Shown here: positions 9,478-52,508 of the stretch, in pieces | Layout: each line of letters starts with the position of its first letter | How positions within the stretch are numbered: the stretch's first letter is position 1 | Assembly: GCA_030674185.1 (NCBI GenBank) | Contig: CM060306.1 | Location: 48,043,132 to 48,107,131, forward strand | Length of the DNA: 64,000 bases | Direction: 5' to 3' | Origin: Monoplex corrugatus | Lineage: Eukaryota; Mollusca; Gastropoda; Littorinimorpha; Ranellidae | Notes under the pieces: model-generated | Told to the model about the DNA's origin: nothing | Seen by the model: the letters and a program-made list of their open reading frames with translations, nothing else | Database searches by the model: none | Made by a program: the position numbers and the translations under genes

Positions 9478-10600
9478 CTGGAGGAATGGTAGGAGTCAGG
9501 GCCTGTGGCTGAGATGGGGTGTTGGGCCACCACAGCGGAAGCGATACCCCTGGATCCGTCTTCCCGCGGACGGGAGACGTCGCGCAGGTAAAATTGAATG
9601 AACGTGCCTGGGGAACGCCAGTACGCGGCGTCTAGGACGCTCTGGATGCTGGCATTGTGGGTGACTGCCAGCGAAGAAGCCCTGCTCTGATCTCATGGGG
9701 CCTTGGGAGAAGACAGCTAGCTCTGAGCTCGACCTCGCATACGCAGCCTTGATGACTTCCCTCAGCCATCGAGAGATGGACGTGCGTCTAATGTCCTTTC
9801 TATAATTTTCGTTGTAAGAGAGAAAAAGGTGGCGCTGCTGCTGGCGAGAAGATTTCGTCCGCTTTCTGTACGCTCGCAGGGCGCGAACAGGGCAGAGCGT
9901 GCGATCCGCGTCGCCCGGAGCAAGGATAGACTTGAGGGGATGAATGGGGATGGTCGGAGAGGGAGAACCTGGCGACTGGTTCTTGGCTAAGAATTCCGGG
10001 AGTAGGCGGAGAGACATCGAAAGCAACATCCCCGGGGAGTCCACTAAGGGCGTGCACTTCGCTGCAGCGCCTCCCCGACGCGAGAGAGACGAGAAAGGCC
10101 GTCTTGAAGGAGAGGAACTTGAGAGAACACTCCCTGATGGGCTCGTAAGGGGGCAGTCCCAGGGATGAGAGGACGAGAAAGAGATCCCACCGCCGGGGTG
10201 CGGCGGCGGGTTCTGGCTTCCTGGAGAGAAGCCCCTCTGACAAGATCCCGCAGTTGGGGATCGTCCGCAAAGGACGGACCACCCAACTGACTGATGGTGG
10301 TGCAGATGGTCGCCCTGTGTACCTTCACTGAGGAGGACGAAAGCTTTTTCTCGGTTGACAGAAAGCCGAGGCAGTTGGCCAACTGCAAGCGAGAGGGTTA
10401 GTGGGGTGACACTGCATTTGAGGTGCACCAAGAGAGCCAGCCGTTCCAGTGGGCATTATACACCCCCTGTGTGCCCGGTCTGTGAGCTTGCTGCACAAGG
10501 CCGATTACGGCCGGGGACAAGCCTAATGAAGACATCGAGTCCCGCACAGCATCCAGGCGTGAAGGTTTAGAACCTCTGGATTGCCGTGCGGAATGCCTGA
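9478..10600 (-). pseudogene. DIRS tyrosine recombinase (frameshifted)
   Basis: The N-terminal core-binding part appears near 10500-10420 (VYNAHWNGWLSWCTSN). The catalytic region has FLVSLASGRRCSEVHAL (first Arg of the triad, about 10070), CPVRALRAYRKR (about 9880), the HEIR box (His-x-x-Arg, codons at 9686-9697) and AAYWRSPGTFIQFYLRDV with the nucleophile Tyr codon at 9588-9590. These motifs fall in at least three frames, so one-base shifts separate them; the HEIR box is followed by a frame change within a few codons. The enzyme would integrate the circular DNA copy without target duplication. Confidence 0.8.
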
Positions 10601-12375
10601 CCTGGGTTGAAGGAGGGAGCGACCCGACACCGCGAGTTTTAGCGGCGGCACATGGGACAGGTGCAGAAGTTCTGGGTACCATGCTTGGGCTGGCCATCTG
10701 GGTGCGACAAGGATCAACGTGGCTGAGTCCTCCCTGGCCTTCCGCAGTACTTTCCCCAGAATGGGGAACAGGGGGAAGGCATAGCCCATGAGGTTCGACC
10801 ATGGAATGGATAGGGCATCCACAGCCCCAGGCCGCTGGGTCCGGAACTGGAGAGACGTACAAAGGGAGGCAGTGATTGAACCTGGTGACAAAGAGGTCCA
10901 CGTGTGGTTTGAACCATGCTGTCCATACTGGCTCCAGGACTGCATGGACCAGTGTCCATTACGAGGGAAGAACCATGTGGGATCTGCTGAGAGAGTCCGC
11001 AAGTATGTTGATCTTCCCCGGGACATGCTTTGCTGAGAGCCGAATCGAGTGTTCCTCGCACCAGAGGCGGAGTTGTTACGCTCTCCAAGACAGGGAGTGG
11101 GAGCGGGCACCCCCTTGCTTGTTGATGTAACAAGCTACTGTGGTGTTGTCCGTGTTGATACGGACATGTTTTCCCCTCAGAAAGGAGAGAAACTCCCTGA
11201 GTGCCTGAAAAACTGCCTCCAGTTCCAGCATGTTGATGTGGCAGGGCATGAGTTCGTTTGACCACCGACCTGCTGCTGTCAGCGTGCCCACATGGGCTCC
11301 CCAACCGGAGGTGGACGCGTCTGTGAACAAGTCCTCCTGAGGAGGGGGCAGTGTGATAGGGACTCCCTGGGCTAGCCATGACTGGGAGCGCCATTTGGTC
11401 ACCGATGATTTGAACCAAGGACCCAGGGGGACTGGAAGGTCCCATGGCTGCAGCGACTGTGACCAACGCCTCCGGAATCCGCGTTGGAATTGCCGCTTGA
11501 GGAGACGACCCAGTGGCACTAGGGGTGCCAGCGACTCCATAAGGCCCAGTAGGGAGGCCAGCTTCCTGGCCAGGGCGTGAGGCTGAGGGAGCAGTTGGGC
11601 TAGGAGGCCCTGATGTGTCGAAGGACATGCCCAGGAACTGGAACTGTTTCGAGGGAGTGAGGTCCGACTTCTCCTCGTTGCAAACAAAGCCCAGGTTGTG
11701 ACAGAGTCGCAGGACCTGGGAAGCTTGTTGTGCACACTGTTCCTTGGAGGAGGCGAGTAGAAGCCAATCGTCTAGATAGGCCTTGAGGCGGATACCCTTC
11801 CCCCGAACGTGCATGCACAGCTCCCTCGCCACCTTCGTGAACAGCCAAGGGGCGGGTGCCAGACCGAAGGGCAGGGCCCTGAATTGGAAGATCCGGTTCC
11901 TCCAGACGAATCTGAGGTACTTCCTGTCCCTGGGGTGAATAAGGAGGTGGAAGTATGCATCCTTGAGGTCGATGGATATCCCCCAGTCGTCCGGGTGCAA
12001 GGCATCGCGGATGGACATAGGGGTTTCCATACGGAAATGGAGGACGCGGAGGAACCGGCTTAGGGGGGAGAGGTCCAGGACGGGCCTCCAGCCCCCCAAA
12101 GCTTTGGGGACCACAAAGATGCGGCCATAGAATCCCGGGGACGCACTGGAGGAAACCTCCTCCGTGGCCCCCTTGGCTAGCATCGAAAGAACCTCCTGAT
12201 CCAGGGCCTGCAAGGCCAAGCGATCTCGAGGAAGTGCGAAAGCAGGGGAAGAGGGCGTGAGAGGGGCCTTCCTTGGTCCCCAAGGAAGGCAGAACCCCGA
12301 CCTGATCACCCGCAGGGCCCACGGGCTGGCGGGCAGCCTCTCCCATGCATCGATGTGTCGGGAGAGACTGCCCAC
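10600..12375 (-). pseudogene. DIRS reverse transcriptase and RNase H (frameshifted)
   Basis: The RT domain runs from about 12230 to 11640: SIDLKDAYFHLLIH (motif A), ALPFGLAPAPWLFTKV (motif B), AYLDDWLLL (YxDD catalytic motif at about 11778-11767) and FQFLGMSFDT. Near 11620 the frame changes. RNase H follows at about 11340-11100 with FTDASTSGWGAHVG, MLELEAVFQAL and INTDNTTVACYINKQGG, supplying the D-E-D acids. A further frame change near 11100 leads to a C-terminal linker region. The domains are complete but not in one frame. Confidence 0.82.
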
Positions 12376-12417
12376 AGGATCTCCCGTGGGTGGTGATGGC
12401 CTCAGGCCGGGGGTGAG

Positions 12418-14566
12418 TCATTGGGGGTTGGCTGGCTGAGAAGGAGCCGGCCTGCGGGCCTTAGGCCGGGGAACCGACCGGCCCGAGTGCTGTGGCCTCT
12501 TCCTGTGCCCTTGGGGCCTGGAAGAGCCGCGAAACTTCGCCTGAGTGGGCCCATGGGATGGGTAGGCTGCTGGAGCCGGGCGCTTTGCTGCAGGGCGAGA
12601 GGGTCCCGAATGGAGGGCGAGGTCCCTTCTGATGTCAGCCTGGTGCTTCAGGATGGCTTGAACGTGGCTCCCGAAGAGGGAACCAGGCTGAATGGGCACC
12701 ACGCGCAAGGAGGCCTTGGCTGATGGCGAGCTAGCGACTGAGGATGGCATCCCTCCTCGCCATGACGGAGTTGAGGTACGTCCGGGCCAAGGCCTCTGTG
12801 GAGCATTTGAGCCCCTCTGCCATGGCCTGGATAAAGGCCACGATGGTGGCAGAGTCAGGCGCCTGGCGTACCGAGAATGACTCGTGGTCTGAGTCCTTAA
12901 GGGCTGCCGCCAGGCCGCCCAAGAAAGAGTCCATGGAGGAGGCTGCCACCAGCCCCCGTCTCGCATTCTCCTCCCATTCTGCCAAGCATCTCTCCGTGAG
13001 GGAGATGTGCTGCAGCTGGGTCTGAGACTGATCGTTCACAAGGAGGAGGTCCTCCTGTGTGAGGGAGAGGGGAGCCTCAGGTATGGCCTCATGGGCCATG
13101 AAGGGCTTCCGTTGAAAGGGGAGCAGGGCCGGCTTCAGGAATTTCCTGAAGGGCATGGCTCCCGGGAAGTCAGGCACGGATCCAGGGATGAAATCCTGTG
13201 CCTCTTTCCCCCTGGCGTTGTCCTGGACCCTCTTAGGCAGTCAGCCACCATGTCGGACTCTTTGAGAAAAGAGGCACGTGGGGCTGAGGTAGGGTGTGCA
13301 CTGAAAAGGCGCTCGGCCAAGCAAGGCTTGGGAGCCTTGGGTTCTGGCACTGTGGACACGGCTTCAGGCGCGTGGCTTGCCAGCCAGTCCATGGCCTCTG
13401 GAAAGCAGAAGGCCGTGGGGGCAGGGGCCTCGTCCTCTGAGCCAGAGTCCGTATCCTCTGGCCCGCCTATAGAGGGGGCGAGAGTCCGCGGAGTGTCGGA
13501 CCGGGGTGCCACGCCGGTGGGACCCAGGTCTGAGCCCCCAGGAGGTACCCCGGGGGGGAATCCGACACCGGGGGTGCCGGAGGGGCTGGCGAGGATGAGG
13601 CCTGCGCCGGTGGGGCACCAGGCATAAAGCCGGGCCACCACGTGCATCCCGCGGCCGAGGCGGGGGAAATCCCAATGTTGGGTGCCATGGTGCCATGTAC
13701 GGTGCCATGGGAGGCGCCATGGGCTGAGCCCAAGGGGTACCAGGACCCTGACCCCATGAAGGGGAGGGCCTGGCCCGCTGGTAATGGTCCCCGTGGGTCG
13801 GGGTATCCCCAGTGCCCAAGGGGCCAGCCTGCTGGGGGCCGCTTGGCATGTGCCAAGGCGACCAAGTGCTCTGTCCAGAATGGGACACAGATGTGCCAGC
13901 CCGCCGTGGGTCGCTTGGTATTTGCCAAGGCGCCCAAGTGCTCTGTCCGGAATGGGACAGAGAGGTTGGGGCGGGGGCAGCAGCAGGCTGCAGGGGAGGA
14001 AAGGAGACAACCGGGGCGGATCGACGATCTGACGCCCGTAAAGGGGGGGTTGTCTCCCTTGGCCCACCTGGCGAATCAGGGGGTGTCCCGCCTGGCAAAC
14101 CAGGGGGTGAGCCAGTTTCAGTCAAAGTGCTGGTCTTCCTGCCTCCCGAAGGAGACCCATATCCAAGTCGCCCTTCAGCCATAGGGGCTGAAACAGTATC
14201 AGCAGAACCGGAGTTGAGCTGTACGAAGGGGGCGAGCACAGAATTGACAGAACCGCAGTTGAGTCGATAGCCGTGATGGGCAGTGTGAAGGCCGCAAAAT
14301 GACGAAAAGTCAACTGAGCCGCAGCTGAGTTGAGCGCTTGTGGTCACCGCAACAGAACCGTAGCTGAGTTGCGATGACTTGTCGATAGAGTGAGAGAGAG
14401 AAGACGTAGAAGGGAGAGACAAAGATGAAGAGAGAGCGGGTTTTGGTGCACCGGTCGAACCACTGTTTTGTGGGTTGGAGAATTCGGCGGATGAAATCTT
14501 CTTAACCCTCGCTTTGCCACCCAATCGCTTCACATAAGTTTCTCCCTTAAACGAAAACATAGGCAA
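12418..14566 (-). pseudogene. DIRS gag-like protein (frameshifted)
   Basis: The likely start is the Met at 14566 or the Met two codons later (MFSFKGETYVKRLGGKARVK). A low-complexity Ser/Pro/Gly-rich middle with GSV repeats follows (14450-13400). Around 13300-12730 comes a helical region (LTQEDLLLVNDQSQTQLQHI, CLAEWEENARRG) typical of DIRS gag, then a basic Pro/Arg-rich tail to 12418. The piece is spread over at least three frames. No zinc knuckle is seen. Confidence 0.6.
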
Positions 14567-14780
14567 GACACAAAAACAACAATGACAATCGATCGATCGC
14601 GTAGCGAAATCGAAAAATACTTAGCTGCTCAGAGCGAACGAGGCGAGCTGAAGATGGCTGCCGAGAAAAGAGGAAGACCACATGCACATGCGCAAGACAT
14701 GGATACTCTCAGAGTTACTGTCCCTTCGGACTTTATTGTTACGAGACAGAAATGGCAAACCGCTGCCGCTTATTGAATTT

Positions 14781-14808
14781 GTGAGCCACGGTATAGTATG
14801 TGTAATTA
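14781..14808. repeat. DIRS right inverted terminal repeat
   Basis: Begins GTGAGCCACGGTATAGTATG and is the exact inverse of 9403-9430. It marks the 5' end of the - strand element. Confidence 0.85.
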
Positions 14809-14940
14809 AAGTTTAGTTTTATGAAGTTAACTTTTGTTTCTCCTCCACCAGGTGCATCTGGAACTCTTTACGGGGCTCCAGTCCTTTCCTTCCCAGAAAT
14901 CGAGACCTGTTTCAGGTGTTCATGGGATGATGTGCCAATC

Positions 14941-14992
14941 AGCCCCCCCCCCCTCCCCCTTTTTCTCTCTCTCTCTCACACACACACACAAA
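14941..14992. repeat. C-run, CT and CA microsatellite
   Basis: Consecutive short runs of C, TCTCTC and ACACAC. Confidence 0.9.
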
Positions 14993-15247
14993 CCTACGCG
15001 CACAGTAGAAAACGATAGCGTTTTTCGTTTACTTCATCTTGACTCTAGCCAGTGCAAAGAGATTTGGTGCCTTGCGTTTAATCCTTGTGCATTTGCGTGT
15101 ATTTACACACCTAACATACTTTGCCACTTCAAAAGACAGAAGCCATCCATCCGTCCTGAATGTTCTTGCATTACACTTTCGCGAGTCTTCCTGGACAGAG
15201 AAAACCAGTGCCCAAATTCATGGGTGTGCTCTAGCGCTATATACAAT

Positions 15248-15550
15248 CAGTTTTAGTTTCAGTTTCTCAAGACGTCTCAAAGCTTGGAATAGGCCTACAT
15301 TCTTGACGCCACTGATGCCATGTAATGGAACCCAACATGATCATGGCATAAACCATAAACTTGCACATAAGCCCTACATATCTTCATACCAATCTGGTAG
15401 TACGCAGTTACACTTTCAGTTTCACAAGACGACGTCTCCACCCTTGGGATGAATTCCATGTGCACTAATGTCACAGATGCCATGTGCATGGAATCATGGC
15501 ACAAGCCTTAAGCCTGCACATAAACCCATGAGCTGGCCAGGCCCTGAGGT
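15248..15550 (+). mobile_element. Two tandem copies of SINE family B
   Basis: Each copy (about 15248-15380 and 15406-15550) starts TTTCAGTTTCxCAAGACG, then has GATGCCATGT and ATCATGGCATAAxCCxTAA and ACTTGCACATAA. Related copies lie at 35800-36590 (split), 54664-54835, 58185-58340 and 60880-60985. Confidence 0.65.
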
Positions 15551-15754
15551 CCTACCTAAGTTTTCTCTAGTCTATATTTTTTATACTCGTATTGTATCAG
15601 CCTGTGATTGGAACAATCTTGGTGGTATGCAATTCATAACTACTCCGTAGGCATATGCAGCGCCATTTAACCACTCACCTTCTTTTCACTTCTCCCCTCT
15701 TGGGCTTGTCTTACGGACTGCTGTGTATACTTTCCATTGTTGGTGTGGTTGGCG

Positions 15755-15965
15755 AAGTGGACTGTTGGAATGATTGGTGAAATGGTAGAACCCCTGCCTA
15801 TCAGTCGGATGACACAAGGTTTCCAATTCGAGCCTAACCCAGGACAAAAACTTTGTGTATGTAGCCTCCAGCCGACCCAGATGTGAACATGGTATCCAAT
15901 TCTGTTCAGGGTTGGGGAAAGCAAAGCAGTGAGAGATAGCAGACGGGTATACTATAGCCATCATC
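15755..15965 (+). mobile_element. tRNA-headed SINE, family D
   Basis: A tRNA-like head reads GGTGAAATGGTAGAACCCCT (A box) and TTTCCAATTCGAGCCTAAC (B box), about 40 bp apart, followed by CCAGGACAAAAACTTTGTG. The body continues to a GCCATCATCATGCTGG end. It is not a tRNA gene: no acceptor stem pairing is visible. Confidence 0.55.
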
Positions 15966-16460
15966 ATGCTGGTCTTACTCTTAGAAAAAAAGTTGGTCTC
16001 TACTACCTCATTCTCTTACGACCTCAGGGTTATGGGAAAATCCTTATCATTACTTCTTACTGCCATCATCACAAGATCCATTGTAGTTACTGGCTGAAGC
16101 TTTAACACAGTGAACTGCCACATTTGTACTTTTGTCAAACATACGTAGTCCCAGCAATATTGAGACCGATTCAGAGAATCAATTCTTAGATGTAATGTAC
16201 ACATCCTCTAAAATCATGCTGGACAACATTTTACTTGAAAGTGTTCAAGTGCACTATACCCAAGTGCTTGATATATATATATACATAACAATATACAATA
16301 TATCACAGACATCCAAAATTAATCACAGAAACAAAAAACAAAGAAAGCAGACTTATGAGAATTTATTCAGCATGTAACAAGTAATCTCTTTATGGAAGCT
16401 CACACTTTGTGGTAAAAAAAAGGTACCCACCATGGAAGATTGGTTCTAGTGATTAGTCTC
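15966..16460. other. Intergenic sequence, nothing recognised
   Basis: AT-rich with a short (AT)n at 16271-16281. No coding or RNA signal recognised. Confidence 0.5.
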
Positions 16461-16463
16461 CAG

Positions 16464-16479
16464 TACACACACACACACA

Positions 16480-16519
<40 letters not shown>

Positions 16520-16690
16520 ACACACACACACGCACCACACACACATGCACCTTACACACACACACATACACACACATGACATAAAACACAACGCACACAC
16601 ATGCACGCAAGCACATTACATAGTCCCCTCCTCCATCCTCAACCACACACGGACACAAATAAACAGTTATACACACACACACACACATAT
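16464..16690. repeat. (CA)n microsatellite block, interrupted
   Basis: Long AC runs at 16464-16535 and further CA-rich runs to about 16690. Confidence 0.95.
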
Positions 16691-17383
16691 ATATACATAT
16701 AGATGCACACAAGTTACACACCTATCTGAACAAAAATAAACACACATAAATATGAAACAAATATAACTCATTGCACAAGCTGGTTTGAGATCCATTAAAT
16801 CCAAGTCATAAGAATGAATATATCCATCTTACAATCTTCAACTGACCTGTTAACTGGTGTATTACTGTATATGATCTATATATGATTATATTGTTCATAA
16901 TTCACCTCTTTTCAACTTTACATGTGGAGACTTTTTTCCCTCATGTGAATCAAACATTTCTACTATTTTCACGCTATTGATTTACCAAATTTACAAATTA
17001 CTGGGCAGCATAGGAAGAGGGCAGGAAGACATACCCTTCACTGAACTCTAAGCAGAATGTAAAACAAAACATTTTTTAATCAAAAAAATTGCAAACTGTT
17101 TTAGGCTAAAGCTCAACTTTTGAAAGGAAACCACAGGATTTAATTTGAATGTTAATGACTCTTATAAGTGAGAACATCTACATTAGAAAATTCTGCTTAC
17201 CGGTATGTCTAAAATACCGCAACAATCTGTATCAAAAGTTGGAGCCAGAAAAAATACACTATTTGTAAATAGAAAAATCATAAATGTAGACAAAACAATA
17301 CACAAACATTTATCATTAGCAGGTGGTATAATGACTGCTTTCAATCCATTCATTGCAATGAACCAGAAGTTGGCTCTGTGCAT

Positions 17384-17397
17384 GTGTGTGTGTGTGT

Positions 17398-17448
<51 letters not shown>

Positions 17449-17562
17449 GTGTGTGTGTATGTGTATGTGTGTGTGTGCACGCATGCGCATTGTGTGTGTC
17501 TGTGTATGTGTGTGTGTGTGTGCAGCGCATATGTGCGTGTATGTGCACATGCATGTGTGTGG
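17384..17562. repeat. (TG)n microsatellite block, interrupted
   Basis: TG repeats with GTATG and CGCATG interruptions. It lies about 900 bp from the (CA)n block and is inverted relative to it. Confidence 0.95.
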
Positions 17563-18181
17563 TAGTTGATCAACTATTTCAAGGTTTCATCAAAAACCTT
17601 CAGTTTTTCTACCCTTCATTGTCAAGGAAATACTTCCAAACTGTAATACACAAAATATTTTGAGACTGAAAACTTGAAATCTGAAAACCATGTGAATGAA
17701 GATCATTGCATAAAGGCAACACCTGTTTTTGTTTATACTATAGCCTGAATGAAAAGCATCCAATTCCCACTTTAGTTTATCATTCCTTGGTACTTTTTAT
17801 TCGTTTCTTTAAGTCTGTTTTTCTCTTAGCTGAATTTTAACTTCTGGATTTTCATCAGCAGCCAATCGTTGCTATAAACACCATAGAGTGCAGCTTTCAC
17901 AAATGAAAACTTCAAAAAGAAGAATATTTCAACAGAGGCCTCCTTCAACTAAACAAAAATGAAATAACAAATATTGATAGGGGGAGCAATTCCTCTTACA
18001 GTTTGCACAAGAGGCAATTAATTAATTAAAAACAAAGGAAACAACTCGGCTGATCCTGACAGTTTGCACTGGAAGCAACTGAATTTCATAAACAAAAACA
18101 AAACAAAACATCAAAACAGAGAAAAACAATGTTTTTAAATTTGCATTGGATGCAACCAAATTCATAAATGACAACAACCAC

Positions 18182-18221
18182 CAAAAAAATTTTTTTTTAA
18201 AAGGGGGGGGGGGGGGGGGTT
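18182..18221. repeat. A-tract, T-tract and G-tract
   Basis: Adjacent homopolymers ending in about 18 consecutive G. Confidence 0.9.
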
Positions 18222-18299
18222 TAGTGGCGGGAGGGATGAGAAGGAGAGAAGTCAATACAAAAAAGCAAAACATGATAAAAAACACAGTGTCTCTGCCTG

Positions 18300-18670
18300 T
18301 AGGACAGACGCATTTATCCAACTTACCGGGTAACTCTTTTCATCTAGTAAAAAGCTGGCTGCATTTATCCAAGTCTCTTTCAGAACGCTGGTTGCATTTA
18401 TCTATCTTTTATAAGACTGGCAGCATTTATACCATACTCTTTTAAGAATGCTGGTTGCATTTACCTAATGCATTTATCTAATTCTCTATTAGCACACTGT
18501 TTGCATTCATCTAATGCATAAAATACAGATTTCTCTTTCATACTGGTTGCATTCATCTAATGCATTTACCTACTTCTATTTCAAAACACTGGTTACATTA
18601 TCTATCTATCTTTTAAAACGCTGACTGCATTGGTCTAATTCACCTTCAGAACGCTGGCTGCGTTCATCTG
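18300..18670. repeat. Diverged tandem array, unit about 40-45 bp
   Basis: Recurring core: AACGCTGGTTGCATTTATCT and then AATTCTCTTTCAG. About eight or nine degenerate copies, some with a short extra TAATGCATTTATC segment. Confidence 0.75.
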
Positions 18671-18902
18671 AATGACCCATGCAGCATATTAAAACTAAAA
18701 AAAAAAAAAAATTTGATAACATTGATTAATTTATACAAATCTGAAATCAGAACGTTTTAAAAAAACACAATTTTCAAACTGTAAGTCACAATCCACAGAC
18801 AAGAAAACAAAGTAAAACCTTCTTCTCAATCTGGATCCTCTTTTTTTTTTGTCTAAGCAAAGCTGATTTGGCACTGCCAACTAGAAAGTAACTAAAGATA
18901 CT

Positions 18903-19022
18903 TTCAAACCAACCCAAACCCTCTAATCTAATACTTCCAAACCGACCCAAATCTACTAATCTAACCAACCCAAACCCTCTAATCTAATACTTCCAAACCG
19001 ACTCAAATCTACTAATCTAAAA
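18903..19022. repeat. 58-bp tandem duplication
   Basis: The block AACCAACCCAAACCCTCTAA to CCGACYCAAATCTACTAATC occurs twice in tandem with one or two differences. Confidence 0.9.
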
Positions 19023-19645
19023 AAAAATCAAATTCTACCCAAACAAGATGTTGCCAACTTTTAACAGGCGTACAATTTTTGTATGGTGTTAGGAGAAGCA
19101 GACAGTCTTGAAATACAAAAATAAAAAGCCACAAACCAAATCTATACTGCATTTTAGTGTGAAAATTTAAGCCTCAAAGTACACACATATGCACACAAAC
19201 ACACACACAATATGCACAAGTGAAGAAGATAAGACACTTCCAACGTCTATGAAATCATCATGCTGTAATTTCACCGGTTTCAGAGAAGCCAGGAGAATCT
19301 TCATTTATTCGTCATCACAAAGAAGAAGAATTTTCTTCAGTAAGATAACACCAACAACAGAACCTCATAATTTCTTTGCCCAAGATTCATGGACTGCTTT
19401 AGAGAAAAAACAATTTCTTTTTCTTTTAATGACCACAGATTCATTTTTCTGTTTCATCTAACCTAAAGTAATGGATTCATTTATTCCAAGCTCAAATACA
19501 GCTGTACTTTGATTGCAGCATTGTTGTTTACAGCAATGTTGTTTGCAGCAACGTTGTTTTCATGTCCTTAATCGCCGGATTACAACTTGAAATCAGCATC
19601 ATAAAACAGCAGTATTGCTTTCAGCATACCAATTCAGTTTCTCAC

Positions 19646-20030
19646 ATTTAATGTTTAAAGCCCAACCAACTCTACAGAGCCACATCATGGCTATATCCAT
19701 CTCAAAACACACACAAACCTGCTGACCCTTGGAAGAAAAAGTGGGAAAAAAACTTAGATATCAATGCATTTGTGCACATATTCAAGGAAATGCTCTTGAC
19801 ATTGACTGTTCCATCCAATTTATCACCAGAATATTTTTAAAAAACTGAACACAAATACTCAAAACAAACCTGAGTACAAATGAATTAAAAATTACTACAA
19901 AAAACACACACACACAAAATTGCTGAATATACCAAAAACTGCTTCTGCACTCGACTTGTCCAAGTTAGAGCATAAATGCACAGAATACATGTAGCCAATA
20001 TAGCCTAACAGAAAGTATTAAAGACTATAG
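19646..20030. repeat. Dispersed repeat family C, copy 1
   Basis: Shares order and local similarity with 35243-35600: AGCCCAxCAACTxTxCAGAxCC, then a GGAAAAAAAxTTAG core, GCATTTGxxCACATA, CATTGACxxxxCCxTCCA and a run to AAxGCATxxAATACATGT. No coding capacity. The family is not identified. Confidence 0.5.
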
Positions 20031-21630
20031 GTCCATGCATCTGTATACAGTACCATAAAATGCACTTCTAAGTGTCTGCTGAAACATGTTCACAATAAGC
20101 TGCAATAAACATGCATGTGTAGTCTATAGCAACATTACGCCATTTGTTCAGTTGTTACTTGAACTGAAATGAACAAAAACAAATTCCTTTTTCCAATTCT
20201 TTGTTGTTGCTTAAATTGAGTTTAATTATTAAACATACTTACCATGTCTCACATGTTTGGTCTAGCTAATCATCATCGATCAACACTTGTGAGAATCTGC
20301 ACAGTACCGGTAAGTGCAACCAAAACCAGGTTGAATAAAAGAGTATGCAGCATCCATCAGGGAACTCCAAAAGATAGGTATTATATGTGTACTAAAATCA
20401 TCTACCCAGAATCAATCTGAACAGAAACATAAACAAAGTCAGTAAGTGTGCAGACAGGCATCAGAATGTGGCCTTGGTTACTGACTGCAGTTGGCCAGTA
20501 CTGCACTGGACAGGAAGTTCACAATGAATTTGTCAACCACAATCTACATCTTACAATCCCTGTCAAGTTGCCAACAAGTGAACAAAACAAAACAAAAAAA
20601 ACCTGCTTAATGCTGCAGTCTGAAATGAAAAGGGACATAAAACAGTATTACTTGTATGGATACAATTACAAATGCAAGAAAGTAAATTTACCAAGAGAGC
20701 CCAAGAACACTTTTTTTACCTGTGTATATTTTCACTCCTTTTTGCAAACCCACCTGTCTCTGTATCATATTTTCAATTCCATGGACCAGACTTCCACCCA
20801 CTCTGAGTCTCACACTCACTCTGTACTCTTAAATGGATCAGATTTCCATCCCACACTTTTTAAACAATGGAAAAACAAAAGAGAACTTGTATATTTCAGA
20901 GTAGAAATTTGAGTTCATATCTGGACTTTCAGGCTGGCCAGAAATATGGATGGTTGGGTTTTCTGTTATAACAACAAAAAGGACAGGACAGAGTGAGCAA
21001 GGATAAAACCAAACAAACAAAAAACAATAACTACCACTAACCATCACCATTACCAGTATAATACCACCACCAACCAAACTGTCTTATCAATGCAATACCA
21101 AATTGTATCTTCACTTTAGAAGAACTGATTGTGTATAACTGAGGCACATACTTCTGGCACAGGTGCCACAAACCCAACACTAAAACCAAAACTAAGAATG
21201 CATGACACCACTGACAAAGTGCAACACATATAGACTTAGTTTGCTTTCAATTGAGCATATTATTATCAAGGTGCACAAGTGGGGTGAAAAACCCCAGGAT
21301 TGTTCAGCAAGTAGGTTGTGTCCCGAAAATGTGCAGACAGCAAATGGTGGATGCCATCGATGGCACACAGTACTTCACTTGAAGAGGGTATCACACAAAT
21401 TTTATCTGAACATACAATAACACTTATCTGACTACAGCCACAGACAAAAAAAATCCAGATTTTGCCTGCAACATTTCTTTTTTCTCCCCTTTTATAGAAT
21501 CAGGAAGAAATCTCCCATTAAAAACAGACAAAATGTAAGTAAGTCTTACAAAGAACATTTAGAGCAACATGCACAGTGGTGTAAATCATTCAAAATAACT
21601 ACCACCCTGAGAAGAAAAAGAAACGCACAG
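20031..21630. other. AT-rich sequence downstream of SIRT7, probably partly 3' UTR
   Basis: No coding gene recognised. Some of this must be the 3' UTR of SIRT7 on the - strand. Reverse-strand AATAAA candidates occur farther down (TTTATT near 19300 and 19480), but which one is used cannot be told from sequence. Confidence 0.4.
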
Positions 21631-21631
21631 C

Positions 21632-21652
21632 ACGCACGCACGCGCACGCACG

Positions 21653-21684
<32 letters not shown>
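21632..21684. repeat. (CGCA)n/(CA)n repeat in the SIRT7 3' UTR
   Basis: An alternating purine-pyrimidine tract starting about 9 bp after the SIRT7 stop codon. The GCACGCACGCGCACGC part has Z-DNA-forming character. Confidence 0.9.
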
Positions 21685-21692
21685 GCACTTGT

Positions 21693-52087
<30,395 letters not shown>

Positions 52088-52508
52088 GTTCAACTTTTAC
52101 ATGACAAGTCACATGTCTGTGAGAGTTTGCATTACATAGATCAGTTGCAAGCCCTCATGTTTAAAGCAAAATGAAAACAAAAACCTAGAGGACTGCGACA
52201 TAAATCAAATTATGGTACTTCTGTAATCCGCTGTCTAATGTTCAACTCCATTTTTTCTTTTCACTGTGGGTACGCTTGTTTTATTACGTGTGACAATCTT
52301 GCCGGGATGAACTGTTTAACGTTTTAGTGGTTTTTTTTTTTTTTTTCTTTTTTCATATGGAGGAGACATTGTTTATATCTCTCTTGGTGACTTAGAGGGT
52401 TTGGGTAATTTTACTGCTAACAATGATTAATAAGTATACAATCGGACACAGAAAGACTCGCTCTGATTTTATGTAGATCAGGAACGTTTACGTCATTCGC
52501 TATTTATG

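Larger units (their letters stand above)
9347..14811 (-). mobile_element. DIRS-type tyrosine-recombinase retrotransposon, near full length, frameshifted
   Basis: Gene order on the - strand is gag, reverse transcriptase, RNase H, tyrosine recombinase, with no DDE integrase, as in DIRS elements. The ends are inverted: a 28-bp sequence beginning GTGAGCCACGGTATAGTATG at 14781-14808 recurs exactly inverted at 9403-9430. A third, partial copy (GTGAGCCACGGTAAGTATG, 9347-9365) makes a palindromic end, the arrangement DIRS elements use for circle-template replication. The element is much more GC-rich than its surroundings. Coding regions are broken by several apparent one-base shifts, so this copy is probably inactive, or the assembly carries indels. 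It lies between the receptor gene and SIRT7. Exact outer boundaries are uncertain. Confidence 0.85.

Noticed and set aside
9347..14811. Endogenous retrovirus or LTR element
   Set aside because: No LTRs and no DDE integrase; a tyrosine recombinase and inverted ends point to DIRS.
16440..17663. Cys/Val and Thr/His-rich open frames
   Set aside because: Translations of (CA)n/(TG)n microsatellites.
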